A stretch of 64,000 nt of DNA from Micrasema longulum (Eukaryota > Arthropoda > Insecta > Trichoptera > Brachycentridae). This document shows positions 20,761 through 32,169 of this stretch, piece by piece; position 1 is the first letter of the stretch; the number at the start of each line of letters is the position of its first letter. Made by a program: the position numbers and the translations under genes. A model generated the notes under the pieces. It saw only the letters and a list, made by a program, of their open reading frames with translations. It made no database searches and was not told the DNA's origin. The DNA is taken from assembly GCA_022494885.1 (NCBI GenBank), contig JAGVSM010003417.1, positions 372,001 through 436,000 on the forward strand, read 5' to 3'.

Positions 20761-21308
20761 ATTTTGTTTTTATTCTTCTTTTTACTTTTTTTTTATACTA
20801 TTATTTATGTAAATATATCTTCGTGGATTTAAGTATGAATATGTATTATTTTATGTATTAAAAATATGTATTAAATCATGTAAATGAATGCCTCAACACG
20901 GGTTGTGACTAGTGAGGTATTCATATTTTTAAAAAGTGTTACGTAAAACGTGAAATAAAAATAAATAAACATAATAAATAAATTTAAATTGAAGATAACC
21001 TAACCCCAAGTTGCTTAGCCGTTGCCGTTTACGATCTTTTGCCTTTATCCGGCGGAATTAAGGGACGTGGAATTGACATGGGAGAAGGCGAGAGTGCTGG
21101 CTTACGAATGGATCTCCTGGAGTCGTCTGGTAATGTCCATATACTCCACTCAGGATCAGATGGGAAAAAAGAAAAAGACCGGAGATTTTTTGTTTGACCA
21201 GTGGTCGCCCGGCACCTTTCCGATCCAGACGCGCGCGCGCGTCGGCAACATGTTGTGTTTGCCGTGAGGAGCTGTGAAATGTTATCAAATAAACCAGATT
21301 AAGACTAC

Positions 21309-21455
21309 CTTGTATCCTGGGCCGAGTCTGTGCATGGCGCATATCTGATGCGTCGTGAGAGCCTCGGAGAACAGGTAGATGGCGCTCATTTGCCCACAGA
21401 AGACTCTCTCCTCGTCCAGCTCTGGCGTGGCGCCGATGTAACACTTATCAAAAGG
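21309..21455 (-). CDS. rg: neurobeachin exon C (LamG/ConA-like domain)
   Basis: This 147-bp exon encodes 49 residues and is phase 0 at both ends. It begins [20 protein letters not shown] and ends [10 protein letters not shown]. The segment [10 protein letters not shown](I/V)Y-(L/V)F-x-EAL followed by (H/Y)(Q/R)LGPGYK is near invariant in neurobeachin and LRBA. The acceptor is TTTTGCAG; the donor is GTAGTC, weaker than the other donors here. This exon is followed in the transcript by the D position, where the window offers two homologous exons, so the GTAGTC donor precedes the alternatively spliced position. Confidence 0.96.
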
Positions 21456-21612
21456 CTGCAAAACATTACATAATTTTTATTACTCTTTTATTCACTTATA
21501 AACGACATTTCTTATTTATTTACTTAAGTAAACACAGCTTTTGAAACCTTTTGTGTTTGCAATATGGTCACGGACAATATCCGGCATAAGCTATCCGGAT
21601 ATTGTATAAATA

Positions 21613-22008
21613 CACGGTTTTTCAGGGCCAGACCGCGAAACTTTAGAGGAACATTCCTCATGGTAAGCTTTTACCAAAAAAGTCATTACAAAAAAAAGTA
21701 ATCTCAAAATGTAGTAAATCCTTAATTTCTGGGACAAGCAGTCCCTCCATAAACCCCTACCTCTCTCCTACCCAGCCGCTTCCCTTGTCCGCGTCTGGTG
21801 CGTATCGTTTTGTTAGTCAAATACGTTTTTATCGCATTTTTTTTTGCCGGGGAGGGGAAGGGGTTTAGGGAAGGGATGCTTGTCCGAGAAATTCAAGATT
21901 TTCTCTACTTGAAGACAATTAAAAAAAAAAAAAATTTAAGATTTTTTTTAAAGCTTACCATGAAGAATGTTCCTCTAAAGTTTCGCAGTCTGGCCCTGAA
22001 AAACCGTG
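21613..22008. mobile_element. palindromic MITE, TA-flanked
   Basis: It starts CACGGTTTTTCAGGGCCAGA and ends with the inverted complement; the outer arms match for about 59 bp with two differences. The inner sequence (CTTGTCC / GGGGTAGGGG blocks) is also roughly palindromic, so the whole element can fold as a hairpin. TA dinucleotides flank both ends, as with Tc1/mariner-mobilised MITEs. A half copy is at 41673-41885. Confidence 0.75.
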
Positions 22009-22014
22009 TATAAT

Positions 22015-22168
22015 TTTTTTGTACCACAACAGACTAGGAGGCCCTGAATTACAGCACAGACGTGAGAAAAATCACATTTAAATATTTATGTACTCATCGG
22101 GAATCGAGCCCGGAACCTTCAGCGCGTGAGTCAATCGTCTTAATACTACACTACAGAGGCTGCCAAGT
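22015..22168 (-). mobile_element. tRNA-headed SINE, family 1
   Basis: The minus strand has GGCAGCCTCTGTAGTGTAGT and a B box GGGCTCGATTCCCG, then GGGCCTCCTAGTCTGTTGTG. It lies 6 bp from the right end of the palindromic MITE. Confidence 0.75.
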
Positions 22169-22504
22169 CAATGAAAGCAGTTAAGGCACATTCAATTAAA
22201 ATGGTAGGTTATAAAATATGGTATCTTTCAAGTCGGGAACAACGTTGAAAATGTAAAATTTATTAAGAGTAGAATTTTACAAATTTAATGATATCATTAT
22301 CAATGTATTTAAAACAAGTTTTCATTTATAATTTTCGGGTCTAAAAATGAGCACATACAAAACGACTCGCAGTTTGCGTTACGTCATTTTGACGTCACGC
22401 GGTATGCCCGCCGACTGCCCTTCTAACAAACATTGGGTATAACTATGGCGCAAAAAAGTTATGTATGCCGTTTGTCTCATAGTGGGCGTAAAGTATCGTT
22501 TTTG

Positions 22505-22670
22505 GGTACCGTATTTTGCGGACGATACGACGCATCGGACCATAAGACGCTCCCCAAAATGTATTTACCAGTTTGGTGAAAAAAATGCTTTAGACGATAA
22601 GACGCACTCCAATTTTTAGCCGAATTTTGAGAGTAAAAAAGTTCGTCTTATGGGTCCAAAAAAGGGAATT
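22505..22670. repeat. CCGTATTTTGCGGACGATA/ATAAGACGC repeat
   Basis: ACCGTATTTTGCGGACGATA, GACGCATCGGACCATAAGAC, AGACGATAAGACGCACTCC and GTTCGTCTTATGGGTCC form a set of partly inverted ATAAGACG motifs. A second copy is at 38655-38755. It resembles dispersed non-autonomous DNA-transposon repeats seen in many animals; I cannot name the superfamily. Confidence 0.5.
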
Positions 22671-22904
22671 CAAAATACACATATTTAAAACCTTTGACGT
22701 TACACGAAAAAAAGTAGTACAGTTAGCAGCGCCAGTTTTTGGTTGTTTAAAAATATTTACATAAATATGTAATTAATAAAAAAAAGTTAAATAAACCTGT
22801 GGTAATTAATGTTACCACTTACCGGTAAGAGGTTGAATACTTTTTTACGTTTAACTACGAAATTAATGCTTTGAACATAAATTATAAACCTACTGTTATT
22901 CGAC

Positions 22905-23090
22905 AATGTTTTGAGTATGTCCAAATGCTTGCAGACTGGCTGGATTTTCTCCCTAGGGAGTTGTTCATATTTTAATTTGTTACAAAAGAGAGGAAAAACA
23001 TTAAAAAAAAATGATAAGCCCTGTAAATGCCTAGGCTCCCATATTCCTTTCTCAAATATGTTTTCCCTGTCTGTTGCAACAAATTTAAAA
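22905..23090. repeat. element A, inverted partial copy
   Basis: A forward part (TTGAGTATGTCCAAATGCTT ... CTCCCTAGGGAG ... GAGAGGAAAAACATT) changes to a reverse part (TGATAAGCCCTGTAAATGCC ... CCCTGTCTGTTGCAACAAAT) within a short A-rich junction. Confidence 0.65.
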
Positions 23091-23229
23091 ATCTACTGTT
23101 ATTCGTTCATTGAAAAAAACAAGTTTTTTTTAGTATAAGGGAAATCGATAGTAAGACCCACGGTCTTTAAAACGGTTTTTGGGTTATGTGGAGAGAGTGC
23201 CTTGACTGTCATAATACCTCTGTGTTCAG

Positions 23230-23480
23230 GCTGGACGAGCGTTTTCGACTCGACGCGACGGCCGCTATCAGGTAAAATTCCCGAATAAAGAAATCTAGTG
23301 GAGATAATTCTTGACGTCCTAGGCTTTTAAAGGTTTTTCTAACGTGAATATTATTATTGTTCCTGGACAGCCAACTGAAGCGTAAGACTGATCATTCTAA
23401 TTTCACGTTACAGATGATCGAATTACGCTGCATTTGGTTTATAAATGCAGTGCCCTATGCACTACTGGGGTGCGGAAATT
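23230..23480 (+). mobile_element. SINE family 3 with 5-prime module, tRNA part lost
   Basis: The 5-prime module GGACGAGCGTTTTCGACTCG...TCAGGTAAAA is also at 38501, 45715 and 59557. The tail GGACAGCCAACTGAAGCGTA...GCTGCATTTGGTTTATAAAT, then GCAGTGCCCTATGCACTA, matches 17510-17640 and 43580-43625. Confidence 0.6.
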
Positions 23481-24005
23481 TCGATTTATCCAGCTACGCC
23501 CATGAAAAGTATCAGGAGCACAGAAGTTGTAAGGAGGTTAAATCATCGCAATTTGGCTACGCCGAGAATTATTCAGAGCCTCTGGGCTGAGAACAAACAG
23601 AAATCTGGCGGTATAACGAATTAAATGAAATTATTATGGGAGCAAATTTATTTAGGATTCAGCTACCAACTCGCTAAACAAAAAAGGCATCCCAAAAAGG
23701 GTTGAGGATAACGTTCAGATGAATACTAAATGCTTAATTGATACGTAACACAGATAGCGGCGAATTTAAATATTTTAGTGTAATAAACGCAAAAACCGTT
23801 TTGTCGTACAAAAAACACTAAATCTTTATTACATTTTCGTTATTTATGTCTATACGAGCTAAACCCGGCAATGCTTTGCTATTGCTAAATTTGAGTAAAC
23901 AGGGGTCGGCACTCGAAGTGTTACTAATTAAAAATTCTGCAATTTTGTTTTTTTTTTATTTAAAAACTTCAGTATATCGTAAAAACAGTTCAATTTAAAA
24001 AAATG

Positions 24006-24165
24006 TTATTGTTCGATGTAGCCACCTTTAGCGCGGATAAAAGCATCGAGTCTGTCCAAGAAGGCTTCACATGCTGCAAAAATGTGGGCTGATGGTATTT
24101 GGTTCCATTCTCGACGAAGAGCAATCTTTAAGGCGTCGACCGTCTCATATTTTTAGCTGATACTT
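24006..24165 (-). pseudogene. Tc1-like transposase C-terminal fragment
   Basis: The minus frame reads ETVDALKIALRREWNQIPSA, then HIFAACEAFLDRLDAF and IRAKGGYIEQ-stop. The spacing W-x2-IP, C-x(5-7)-R and KGG-x-I is that of Tc1-family transposase C-termini. The catalytic DDE domain is absent; the fragment is cut off at the start of the inverted arm at about 24180. Confidence 0.75.
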
Positions 24166-24179
24166 TGGCCTCTAGAATG

Positions 24180-25595
24180 AACTGAGGAAAGGAGCACGGA
24201 AATGGACGTACATTTGATACGATGAGGATGTTCTTCAATTTTGGGCACTGAATGATGAAATCACCTATAAATAATGTAATGATTTATGATAACTTTTACA
24301 ACGGCGAGTGACAAATCCAAGAATTTTTATGCAATCTTATGTAATGTCAAAAATGTTTATTGTTTTATTCATAATTCAAATCTTCTAATTTTGTACTTCT
24401 TATATCTTGATGTAATGTAGGTATTGTAGGTACCAGAAGGATGGGTCGAGGGAAGGATGGGAAAGAAAGGTAATCGGCCAGGAATAATATCGATAAATGC
24501 TGTTTTACACTAAACACCTACATATATTCGAAATATTACAATAATACTACTTTTGACATCCGTCTACTCCCAACTAAAGGAATGTCTCAATCGAATATAA
24601 AAAAAATGTCTTTAAATGCTCTTCTTGATGCTTGGCAATCACGATGGGAATCTTCCCCTTTCTTTTTTCCCTTCAATCCGTCAACGCTTAAAATCTTCTT
24701 GGGTTATCCCCGATCCAGTGATCGGGGATCGAGTCCAGTGACTACGCAGTTTTTATCAGGTCATGGTAAATTTAATCAAAAATAATTTGTTTTTAATATT
24801 GTCGACTCCCCCTCGTGCTGCTGCGGATATCCTAACCAATCTTCTGAACACATCCTGTAGTCTTGTCCCTTTCCCCTTCTCTATGATTACCGAATAAAGC
24901 TTCTCGCTACTATTCGTGGCGCTGTTATAGGTCATGTCAAATATACAGATCTGGTGGCTTTCAAAAATAATTTCAAGGCTTTTAAAAAGTTTTGTAATCA
25001 TTTCGGCGGTCCAATCAGTTTAATCACAGTCAGTGAAGAATTCACTTTCCTCTTTTCTCAATCTAATGAAGTACATGTTATGTACTTCTGGATTACTTTC
25101 TTTCAGCACAAATATGTTAAGGCTACCAGATTACAGATATGTACTTCGGGCAGCTTTTCTCGTTTGACAACGAGCAAATTTTCCGTGTATGTGGGCGCCG
25201 CCAAGGAGATTTATGTCCTCAGATGTGGTGAGCGATATGCGGTGGGCAAGCTGTATACGTAGGTGTTAAGGATAAAACAGCATTTATCGATGTTATTCCT
25301 GGACAATTACCTTTCATTCCCATTCTTCCTTTAATCTGTCCTTATGGTATCTACCTTACATGAAGATAGAAAAAATACAAAAAATAGAAGATTTAGATTT
25401 AGAAAAAACATTTTTGAAATTACGTAAGATTGCATAAAAATTCTTGGATTTGTCGCACGTCGTTGTAAAAGTTATCATACATCATTATAGGAACATAAAT
25501 TATAGTAAACTTTATCATTCAGTGCCCAAAATTGAAGAACATTCTCATCGTATTAAAGGTAGGTCCATTTCCGTGCTCCTTTCGTTGATTCCAAC
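24180..25595 (+). mobile_element. RNase-H-bearing LINE fragment between long inverted arms
   Basis: Arms of about 340 bp at 24180-24530 and 25255-25595 are inverted copies of each other (for example GGAGCACGGAAATGGAC near 24193 against GTCCATTTCCGTGCTCC near 25565). Between them, frames on the plus strand give WQSRWESS and TQFLSGHGKFNQK, then after a frameshift CCCGYPNQSSEHIL, then YTDLVAFKNNFKAFKKFC. The GHG-x-F and C-x-CG...EHIL patterns are those of the RNase H/zinc-knuckle end of R1/I/Jockey-type LINEs. Stops and frameshifts show it is dead. Confidence 0.6.
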
Positions 25596-25717
25596 CTTTT
25601 GAAAAACTGAATGAAATTAGTTTTTTTTGCTACAGTCCGCTTTTCGTTAACAGTAGATTTAAATCATGTTTATTTGAAGAAAAGCAACGTATATAAATTC
25701 GTGTTCATCATACTCAC

Positions 25718-25964
25718 ATCGTTGGTTGAGACGAACCACGCCATTTCAGTACTGGACGCTAGTTGTCCGTTGACGAGGCATTTGATTTCACTCTTAGTCC
25801 AGCGGTTGTAGATGTAGACGATGGCGATCATGTACCACTTCCTGGGCTGGAACTCATACTTCACGCAGTGCTGGAACCCTTTTCCCTTGACCTTCATAGA
25901 CGTCAGGACGAGACAGTTACCCACGAAGTGGGCGGAGTAACCCACCCCTTTACTGGTCTTGAAG
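25718..25964 (-). CDS. rg: neurobeachin exon B (LamG/ConA-like domain core)
   Basis: This 247-bp exon encodes one base of the split Cys followed by 82 residues, beginning [20 protein letters not shown] and ending [27 protein letters not shown] and IYNRW followed by VNGQLAS are hallmarks of the neurobeachin/LRBA concanavalin-A-like sandwich. The acceptor is a T-rich run then CCCAG; the donor is GTGAGT directly after GAT (Asp). It joins in phase 0 to exon C, giving [12 protein letters not shown]. Translation is fully open and its codon composition is much richer in G and C than the flanking intron. No sign of decay. Confidence 0.96.
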
Positions 25965-25999
25965 CTGGGAAAAAAAAAGAAAAAAAACATTTACATTTT

Positions 26000-26720
26000 T
26001 ATTTTCAATTTTTTTGTTTACATGTGGTTTGTTTTTTTTATTGCATACTCGTATACCACTTAATTTTTAAAAACATAAAATCCCACATAAGCATCCCCTG
26101 TGCGTAAGTATAACATAACTCTTGTGCTTGGAGAGTGACTTACACTGTTGTAGTTGATTATTTATAAGAGTTTATATAATTTTAAATACGAGTACACGAG
26201 AAAAAAAATAAACATAGGTTATATAAAGAAAAATCATAAAACCATAATACATAGTATATACATATAAATATAAAAAAAGAGAATTATAAAATAAAAATTG
26301 AAAGTAACATTCGTTTTTTTAAAAAAAAAGTGGAAAACAAGAAACAGAAAAAATAAAAAAATTATAAAAAGCAAAAAAAATATTAAATTAAAGTACTTAG
26401 ATAATTAAGATAAGAAAAATTATGAAAGCGAATAAAAAAATTATGTGGAAAAAATTCAGCATTCAGAGCTTCATATTTGTGACCCAGATTATATCTGTAG
26501 ATAGAGAAATGCCGCTATTGTGATCAGCAGGATTTTCAGAGGGTGATTAATGTAATTTTTTGTATGAAAGCGGCCTGGCTGTTTTAGCAGAACATAGAAT
26601 TGACCTTACGGCACCCAATAACAAAATAATCTAATTTTTTCAAAGTTGTGGACTGGCTGATTTCTGCATAACCCCGTTCAATTATGATTACCAAAAAGTT
26701 AAATTACACTAGGTACCAGA
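26000..26720. other. intron between A and B, AT-rich, unassigned
   Basis: Very A/T-rich stretch with no domain or recognised repeat. An imperfect partner to the ACTCTTGTGCTTGGAGAGTG phrase at 26120 occurs near 40085 in the opposite orientation. Confidence 0.4.
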
Positions 26721-27262
26721 AGCTCAATCACAAATAACTATCGACGTGCTTAAAAACATGCCAAGCATTTGAGCGATCACAATGAACATGCTTAAGTTAT
26801 CGCAGCCATAAGTCAACGCGTGTGTAATCTCTAAATCAACGCTCTTGTCGGTTTGTTTTGTGTTTTCCTCGTAAATAAATACAGTTCAGTGGCAAAAAAT
26901 CAGTGTTAACCATAAAAAAAAAATAGAATATATTGCATTTGCAAAATAGTAAGGAGTATCTAATATAAAAAAGTAAAAACTAAATTACAATTACTATGGC
27001 GACTGCTTTTCTTGACATTTGGCTTGCCAACCGCCGGCTAAATGCATTAAATAGCATGATAAATAAAAATAGCAGTATTGGGATATTTTCCATATTTACA
27101 CCGGTGAAATTCAAATATGTGATTGCGCAGCAGGATTTTACGTCGCGAAACGTAAATATTTTGACATTTAATATAGGTGTTCACTGATGTTGCATTGTGA
27201 TCGCGAATACGACAAACAACCATGGTGAGAATATGTTATCGATTGTTATTTGTGATTGAGCT
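26721..27262. mobile_element. non-autonomous DNA transposon with TIRs
   Basis: The ends AGCTCAATCACAAATAACTA and its inverted complement (GTTATTTGTGATTGAGCT) bound a 542-bp element. A related copy starts at 28198 and shares internal blocks such as TTGGCTTGCCAACCGCCGGC. A 63-codon open stretch inside has no recognisable domain. Confidence 0.65.
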
Positions 27263-28197
27263 ACAGGAAATATATCATATCATGCAGTAATCGAATTGTT
27301 TCTCCGGCTGTATGACATGTGCACCGTCTTGTTGAAACTACACGCTGTCCACGTCAAATATCTTGCATCTTAGGCACACAAAACTTGATTATCATGTCTG
27401 ACCAGCCGTATTTCCGAAGAAAAATGGTCTGATGATGCCTCCGGTCCAAAATCCGCAAACAACAATGACACTTTATGAAAAAGGTTTGTTTATCAAAATT
27501 TTTTGAACCCCAAATGCGTCAATTTTGACGATTAACGAAGCCATCAGAATAAAAATGAGCCCCATGAAATCGAGAACTGTAGCTGCCAAAAACCTTTCGT
27601 TATTTTCTAAATATTACTCAACAGTGAAAACGCGCTTTATAACACCCTCTGATTTGAAACGATAAAATTAGCATTGTATTTCAAACTTATTGGGAATAAA
27701 TCATTTAGATATAAATGGGAAACTTTTCAGAATTGAGATAACGCGAGAGGGAAGATAAATGATAAGGCAAAAATATAAAACGTAGTCACTTACAAAATAC
27801 ATCAATCTTCCTATTAAAGCAGCAAAAACAGGAATAAGATAATTTCCTGGGTAAATTTAGCGCTTCTGACAAAACCCTTATCACGAGAATATTATTAATC
27901 TAATAATTTGGCAATAAATTCTAGAGTATTTTTTGAAAACTCATTATCTGAAAAGCGGTAGAATTAAAACAGAGCGACATTTTATATCTAACATTTTAGC
28001 TTTTGTATAATAGTATTTTATTCATTTGTAATTTTAAAAACCCATTTGGGTTATATGAATATATTGTAAGGTGATATCATGTTGTGTCTCGTCCAGCTGA
28101 TTAATTTACCATCGATATAATTTTTCCAGTAGTCAGGTAAGTCATTGTAAGTTAAGTTCATCATACAGTATTTTTGACAGTTCTGTATTACACCTGT
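27263..28197. other. intron between A and B, no recognised feature
   Basis: Sequence between two copies of the TIR element. I see no open frame with a domain and no repeat match. Confidence 0.4.
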
Positions 28198-28570
28198 AGC
28201 TCAATCACAAATAACTATCGACGCGCTTAAAACATGCTAAGCATTTGAACGATCACAATGAACATGCTTAAGTTATCGCAGCCATAAGTCAACGGAAGTG
28301 TAATCTCTAAGTCAATGCTCGCGTCGGTTTGTTTTTTGTTTTCCTCGTAAATAAATAGAGTTCATTGGCGAAAAATCAGAGTTTACTATGAAAAATAATA
28401 CAAACATTTGCAAAACAGTAAGGAGTATTTAATACAAAAAAGTGAAAAATAAATGACAATTACTATGGCGACTGCTTTCTTTCATATTTGGCTTGCCAAC
28501 CGCCGGCTAAATGCAATAAATAGCATGATAAATAATAACTAAATAATAGTTAAATTCAAATATGTGAAAT
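28198..28570. mobile_element. half copy of the TIR DNA transposon
   Basis: Begins AGCTCAATCACAAATAACTA and follows 26721-27040 closely (AAGCATTTGAACGATCACAA, ATGGCGACTGC, CCGCCGGCTAAATGCA) but lacks the right terminus. Confidence 0.65.
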
Positions 28571-28615
28571 GGACATGGATTTTGGATATGGATTGTGAGT
28601 CACTCACTCACCTTC

Positions 28616-28683
28616 TCACACATTTACAATCACACAAACACATTTACAATCACACAAACACATTTACAATCACACAAACACAC
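28616..28683. repeat. tandem repeat, ~20 bp unit
   Basis: ACATTTACAATCACACAAAC repeated about three and a half times. Confidence 0.9.
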
Positions 28684-29341
28684 TAACCTTCACAATTAAT
28701 TTCTAAATAAAACATATTTTACACACGCAAAGAAACCGATCTATGGGTACTTCATGTATTTCTGTGGATAACTGTCATTGGTTTTGTTCTTTGTATATTT
28801 TACTTGCTGTATTTGTTCTCATGTATTACTGCTGATATCCCCAATACGTAAAATAAAAATAGAAAAATAAAATAAATACAATCTAACCTTTGAATGGTTT
28901 AAAATCAATATTTGAAATAAAGCTATTTCTAGATTAACGGTAGTGGTTTCAAGCCAAGTTTCTTTCCGGCCTTCCCCGATATAAAATCTAACGTTTCGAC
29001 AGTAAATCATAGCGACGTGAAATTATGAACCAAAATTTCAATTCATATTTATAGATCAACTGTGCTGTTTTAAAGGCAAATAATCTTCTCTTACGTTCTC
29101 AATAAAAATAAAACTTTTTAACGTAGAGTCATAGCAAAGTGAAATTTATAATCAACATTTTTTTATATTTGTATGATATAGGATATCTATAGTGTAAGGA
29201 ATGTAGGTATATTGTTGGTGACAACAATAAATCTACAGTCGTCTGCATACCCACACAGCTTGTCAAGTCATTCTAGATTTGTCTCTCCTAGAAAACAGTC
29301 ACTCTCTTACCACAGTATTATAAGTACTACTATTACTACCA

Positions 29342-29650
29342 TCACGCCATTTCCCCGTAGGGGTAGGCAGAGAGAATTGACCGCCACACACGTCTATCCT
29401 GGCATACAATCCTAGCCTCTTCCACATTTATACATCTTGTCATACACGCCCTTCGGTTCTGTCTGCTTTTAACATGACCAGACTTAAGATTTTGGTTTAT
29501 CTGATCATGCCACGTCTTCCTTGGTCGTCCTCGTCTAACGTTGCCGTTCATTTTTGCCATATATACTTGTTTTACCATTCTCTCGTCGTCCATTCGTTCT
29601 ACGTGACCAAACTAGAATAAACCACAGTCAACGACAATAAGTCTATTATT
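29342..29650 (-). mobile_element. RTE-like LINE ORF2 C-terminus
   Basis: The minus frame reads MDDERMVKQVYMAKMNGNVR, then RGRPRKTWHDQI and VWRSILSAYPYGEMA-stop. The GRPRKTWHDQI...NRRACM...AYPYG end is typical of the insect RT family also present at 29800 and 53700. Confidence 0.8.
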
Positions 29651-29799
29651 GATCTTTATATACCACCATAGGGTATTACATATAGTTATATCTTTATTTG
29701 TATAATAATATGTATTTTATAATATATCTTATTGATTTTAAAGTGACCCTGGTAAAGCCGTGTGAAAATTCTATTTTTTTTTTTTTTTTAAGTATTGGA

Positions 29800-30860
29800 A
29801 TCACAAAGGCAATGTATTATAATATTGCTAAAAACCAAAAGCTTTTCTGCACATTTGTCGATCTGCAAAAAGCGTTTGATAGAGTTGACAGAGAAAAATT
29901 ATGGAAGGTGTTATCGGAATATGGAGTGAGCGGAAATCTGACACGAGCTATTGCTTCTCGGCATAAAGACAGCACAGCATGTGTTAGGGTAAATGGATCA
30001 TACACATTGTGGTTTGACATTCATTAAGGAGTCAAACAGGGATGTGTAATGTCACCATGGCTGGTTGCTAACAACAAAGCGGAACTGTAATTCTAGGTAA
30101 CAAAGGTCTACGATGTATGCAAGAGAAGGGATTTGATGATGAATGTCGACAAATCGAATGTGATGGTTTTTTAAAGAAAGAAAAGAAAGTATGACTAAAT
30201 GTGAAATAATTGTGCATTGGATTATACTAAAACAGAAAGAGAAATTTGTGAATCTGGGAAGTATTTTTACTAGGGATGGAATAACTGAGAAAGATATTGA
30301 AAGGAGGGTGAGTGCCGGAAACAGAATGAACGGTGCAATTAAATCAATCTTGGCAAATAAATATTAGTCGAAAGAGGCAAAATTACCAGTTCACTATGGA
30401 GTCCTGGTCCCGACCCCGATGTATGGGAGCGAAGTGTGGACTAGGAAAAACGGGGATGAAAGTGGGATGAATGCTGTCGAAATGCGATCTCTCGGGCAAA
30501 TGTGTGGTAAAACTATGTACGATAGATGCACAAATGTAGAGATCCGTACATTATGTAAGGCTGAGATAAGCACTAACGAAAAAATCTAGAAAGGAGCTTA
30601 GCGCTGGTTTGGACATGCAGAGCGAATGGACAGCGAAAGAACGGCTAAGAATATTTACGATGCGAATGCTGATGGATGCAGAAATAGAGGAAGACCGAGA
30701 AAAACATGGCATGACCAAATACAAAAAATACTTGAAGATGGACATGTCTCAAAACCCGGCATAATCGGCGTGCATGCAAGAGAAGATGAATGCAAGTAGA
30801 GGAAGCGAGATGTGTACTCTCTACCTACCCTTGCAGGGAAACAGCGTGATGGTTAAGTAT
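29800..30860 (+). mobile_element. RTE-like LINE ORF2, broken
   Basis: Reverse transcriptase motif A is visible as FCTFVDLQKAFDRVDR (29846-29893) and the B-type motif as GVKQGCVMSPWL (30029-30064). Downstream come RRVSAGNRMNGAIKS, MRSLGQMCGKTMYDR and RGRPRKTWHDQI. Between the B motif and the downstream MNVDKSN segment, the region that should hold the FADD/YADD active site is missing. Many frameshifts and stops are present, so it is non-functional. Confidence 0.8.
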
Positions 30861-30879
30861 AATGAAATAAATCTATAGA

Positions 30880-31250
30880 TTCAATAAATCTATATTTTAT
30901 TTGTGATTTTTACACCTATTACATAAACAAAATAAGTAGAAAAATCTTAACAATGCTAAAGCCAATTTAAAAAATCTACTGTAAATATAATGACCATGAT
31001 AATATATAAGAAAAAGAAGTTTAGCGGATTGTATTTGTGTGGACGTTTGTATTCATGTGTATGTAAACGTGCGACATCGAAATCGAGGGAGAGATACGCG
31101 TGTGGGAAATGAAACAGGAGAGGCAAAATATGCCTAATTGTTTCAAACTTGTAATTGTATTAAAAATGGTACAATAAAAAGCTTAGTAAAAAGCTAGAAA
31201 CCTTTTTGTTCAAATTCAAATGAAGAAATGATTTATATTGTTTTTTTTTT
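30880..31250 (+). repeat. dispersed repeat shared with 41900-42310
   Basis: TTTTTACACCTATTACATAA, AGCCAATTTAAAAAATC, TTGTATTCATGTGTATGTAA and AATTGTATTAAAAATGGTAC recur in the same order at 41900-42310, with a shorter piece at 41560-41660. Probably a LINE 3-prime UTR. Confidence 0.5.
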
Positions 31251-31489
31251 TAAATTATGTTAAATTTCAAAACCGTATTCTGAAAAAAAAAAGAATTTTA
31301 TTTTAAAATTTAACTGATACACATCGAATGAAATGTGCGACGAGTCCCATACAATACGAGTACGATAGGTAACCACAAAATGCAGTAAATACGAAATAAT
31401 GACAACAATAAACTAAGGTTTGACAATACGCGAACGTTGATTAAAAACGAACACACAAATGCATATTAATGCACCTACATAATATATAA

Positions 31490-32150
31490 ATAAGAATGAC
31501 ATATAAGTTTGATAGAAATGATTCGGATTATAAAAATCAGGAGTCACAAACAGTTGTCCGCAGTACGGGGATACATAATTATATTCAAAGATCTTCTCAC
31601 TATAAAACTTATATTTGTTCAGGGATAGAGAGCAACGGAGAGGAGGATGCGGACAAAGACAATTTATTACCTATGGCAGTTTTGATAAATGTAATATTTT
31701 TGGTAAATATATCTATGTCGTTAAATTTCCTGTTATCGTATCCATAATACGGTTAATCGTAGCGTTTTTTGACGAATTTGTTCTGCATTTAAAATGTGGA
31801 AAAGTTGTGTATAACGCGTTTGTCTCTGTGGTACCTTAAGATGAATGCGGGTAACCAATTTGGGGGAATCTATTTTATCAGATATTATGTTGGTGAGTAA
31901 CACTATATCAGCCGTGGTTCGTCTATCAGCGAGAGTTTGAATATTATGAAAAATGCACGCTTGGTGATAATATGGGAAATTGAGATGTAGTCTACGGTTT
32001 AAGTTTTTTATAAACATTTTTTGAATTCTTTCAATTTTGCAGGAATTAATTTTATAAAAAGGAGACGAGACTGGTGAAGAAAATTCAAGTAAACTACAAG
32101 CATAAGAAAAATATATTTTTTTAAGAGTATCGGTATTTTGAAATGGTTTG
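31490..32150 (-). mobile_element. non-LTR retrotransposon ORF2 C-terminus
   Basis: The minus frame reads SPVSSPFYKINSCKIERIQK and MFIKNLNRRLHLNFPYY, then LADRRTTADIVLLTNI and LKVPQRQTR. The SP-x2-K-x(4)-IE-x-IQ-x(2)-F and ADRR blocks are the usual ORF2 tail. Frames are broken. Confidence 0.7.
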
Positions 32151-32169
32151 CCAGTGTGACATATTTACA

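Noticed and set aside
25763..26107. A 114-codon plus frame
   Set aside because: Antisense shadow of neurobeachin exon B.
28616..28683. CRISPR-like regular repeat
   Set aside because: Units are contiguous without spacers; a simple minisatellite in a eukaryotic intron.
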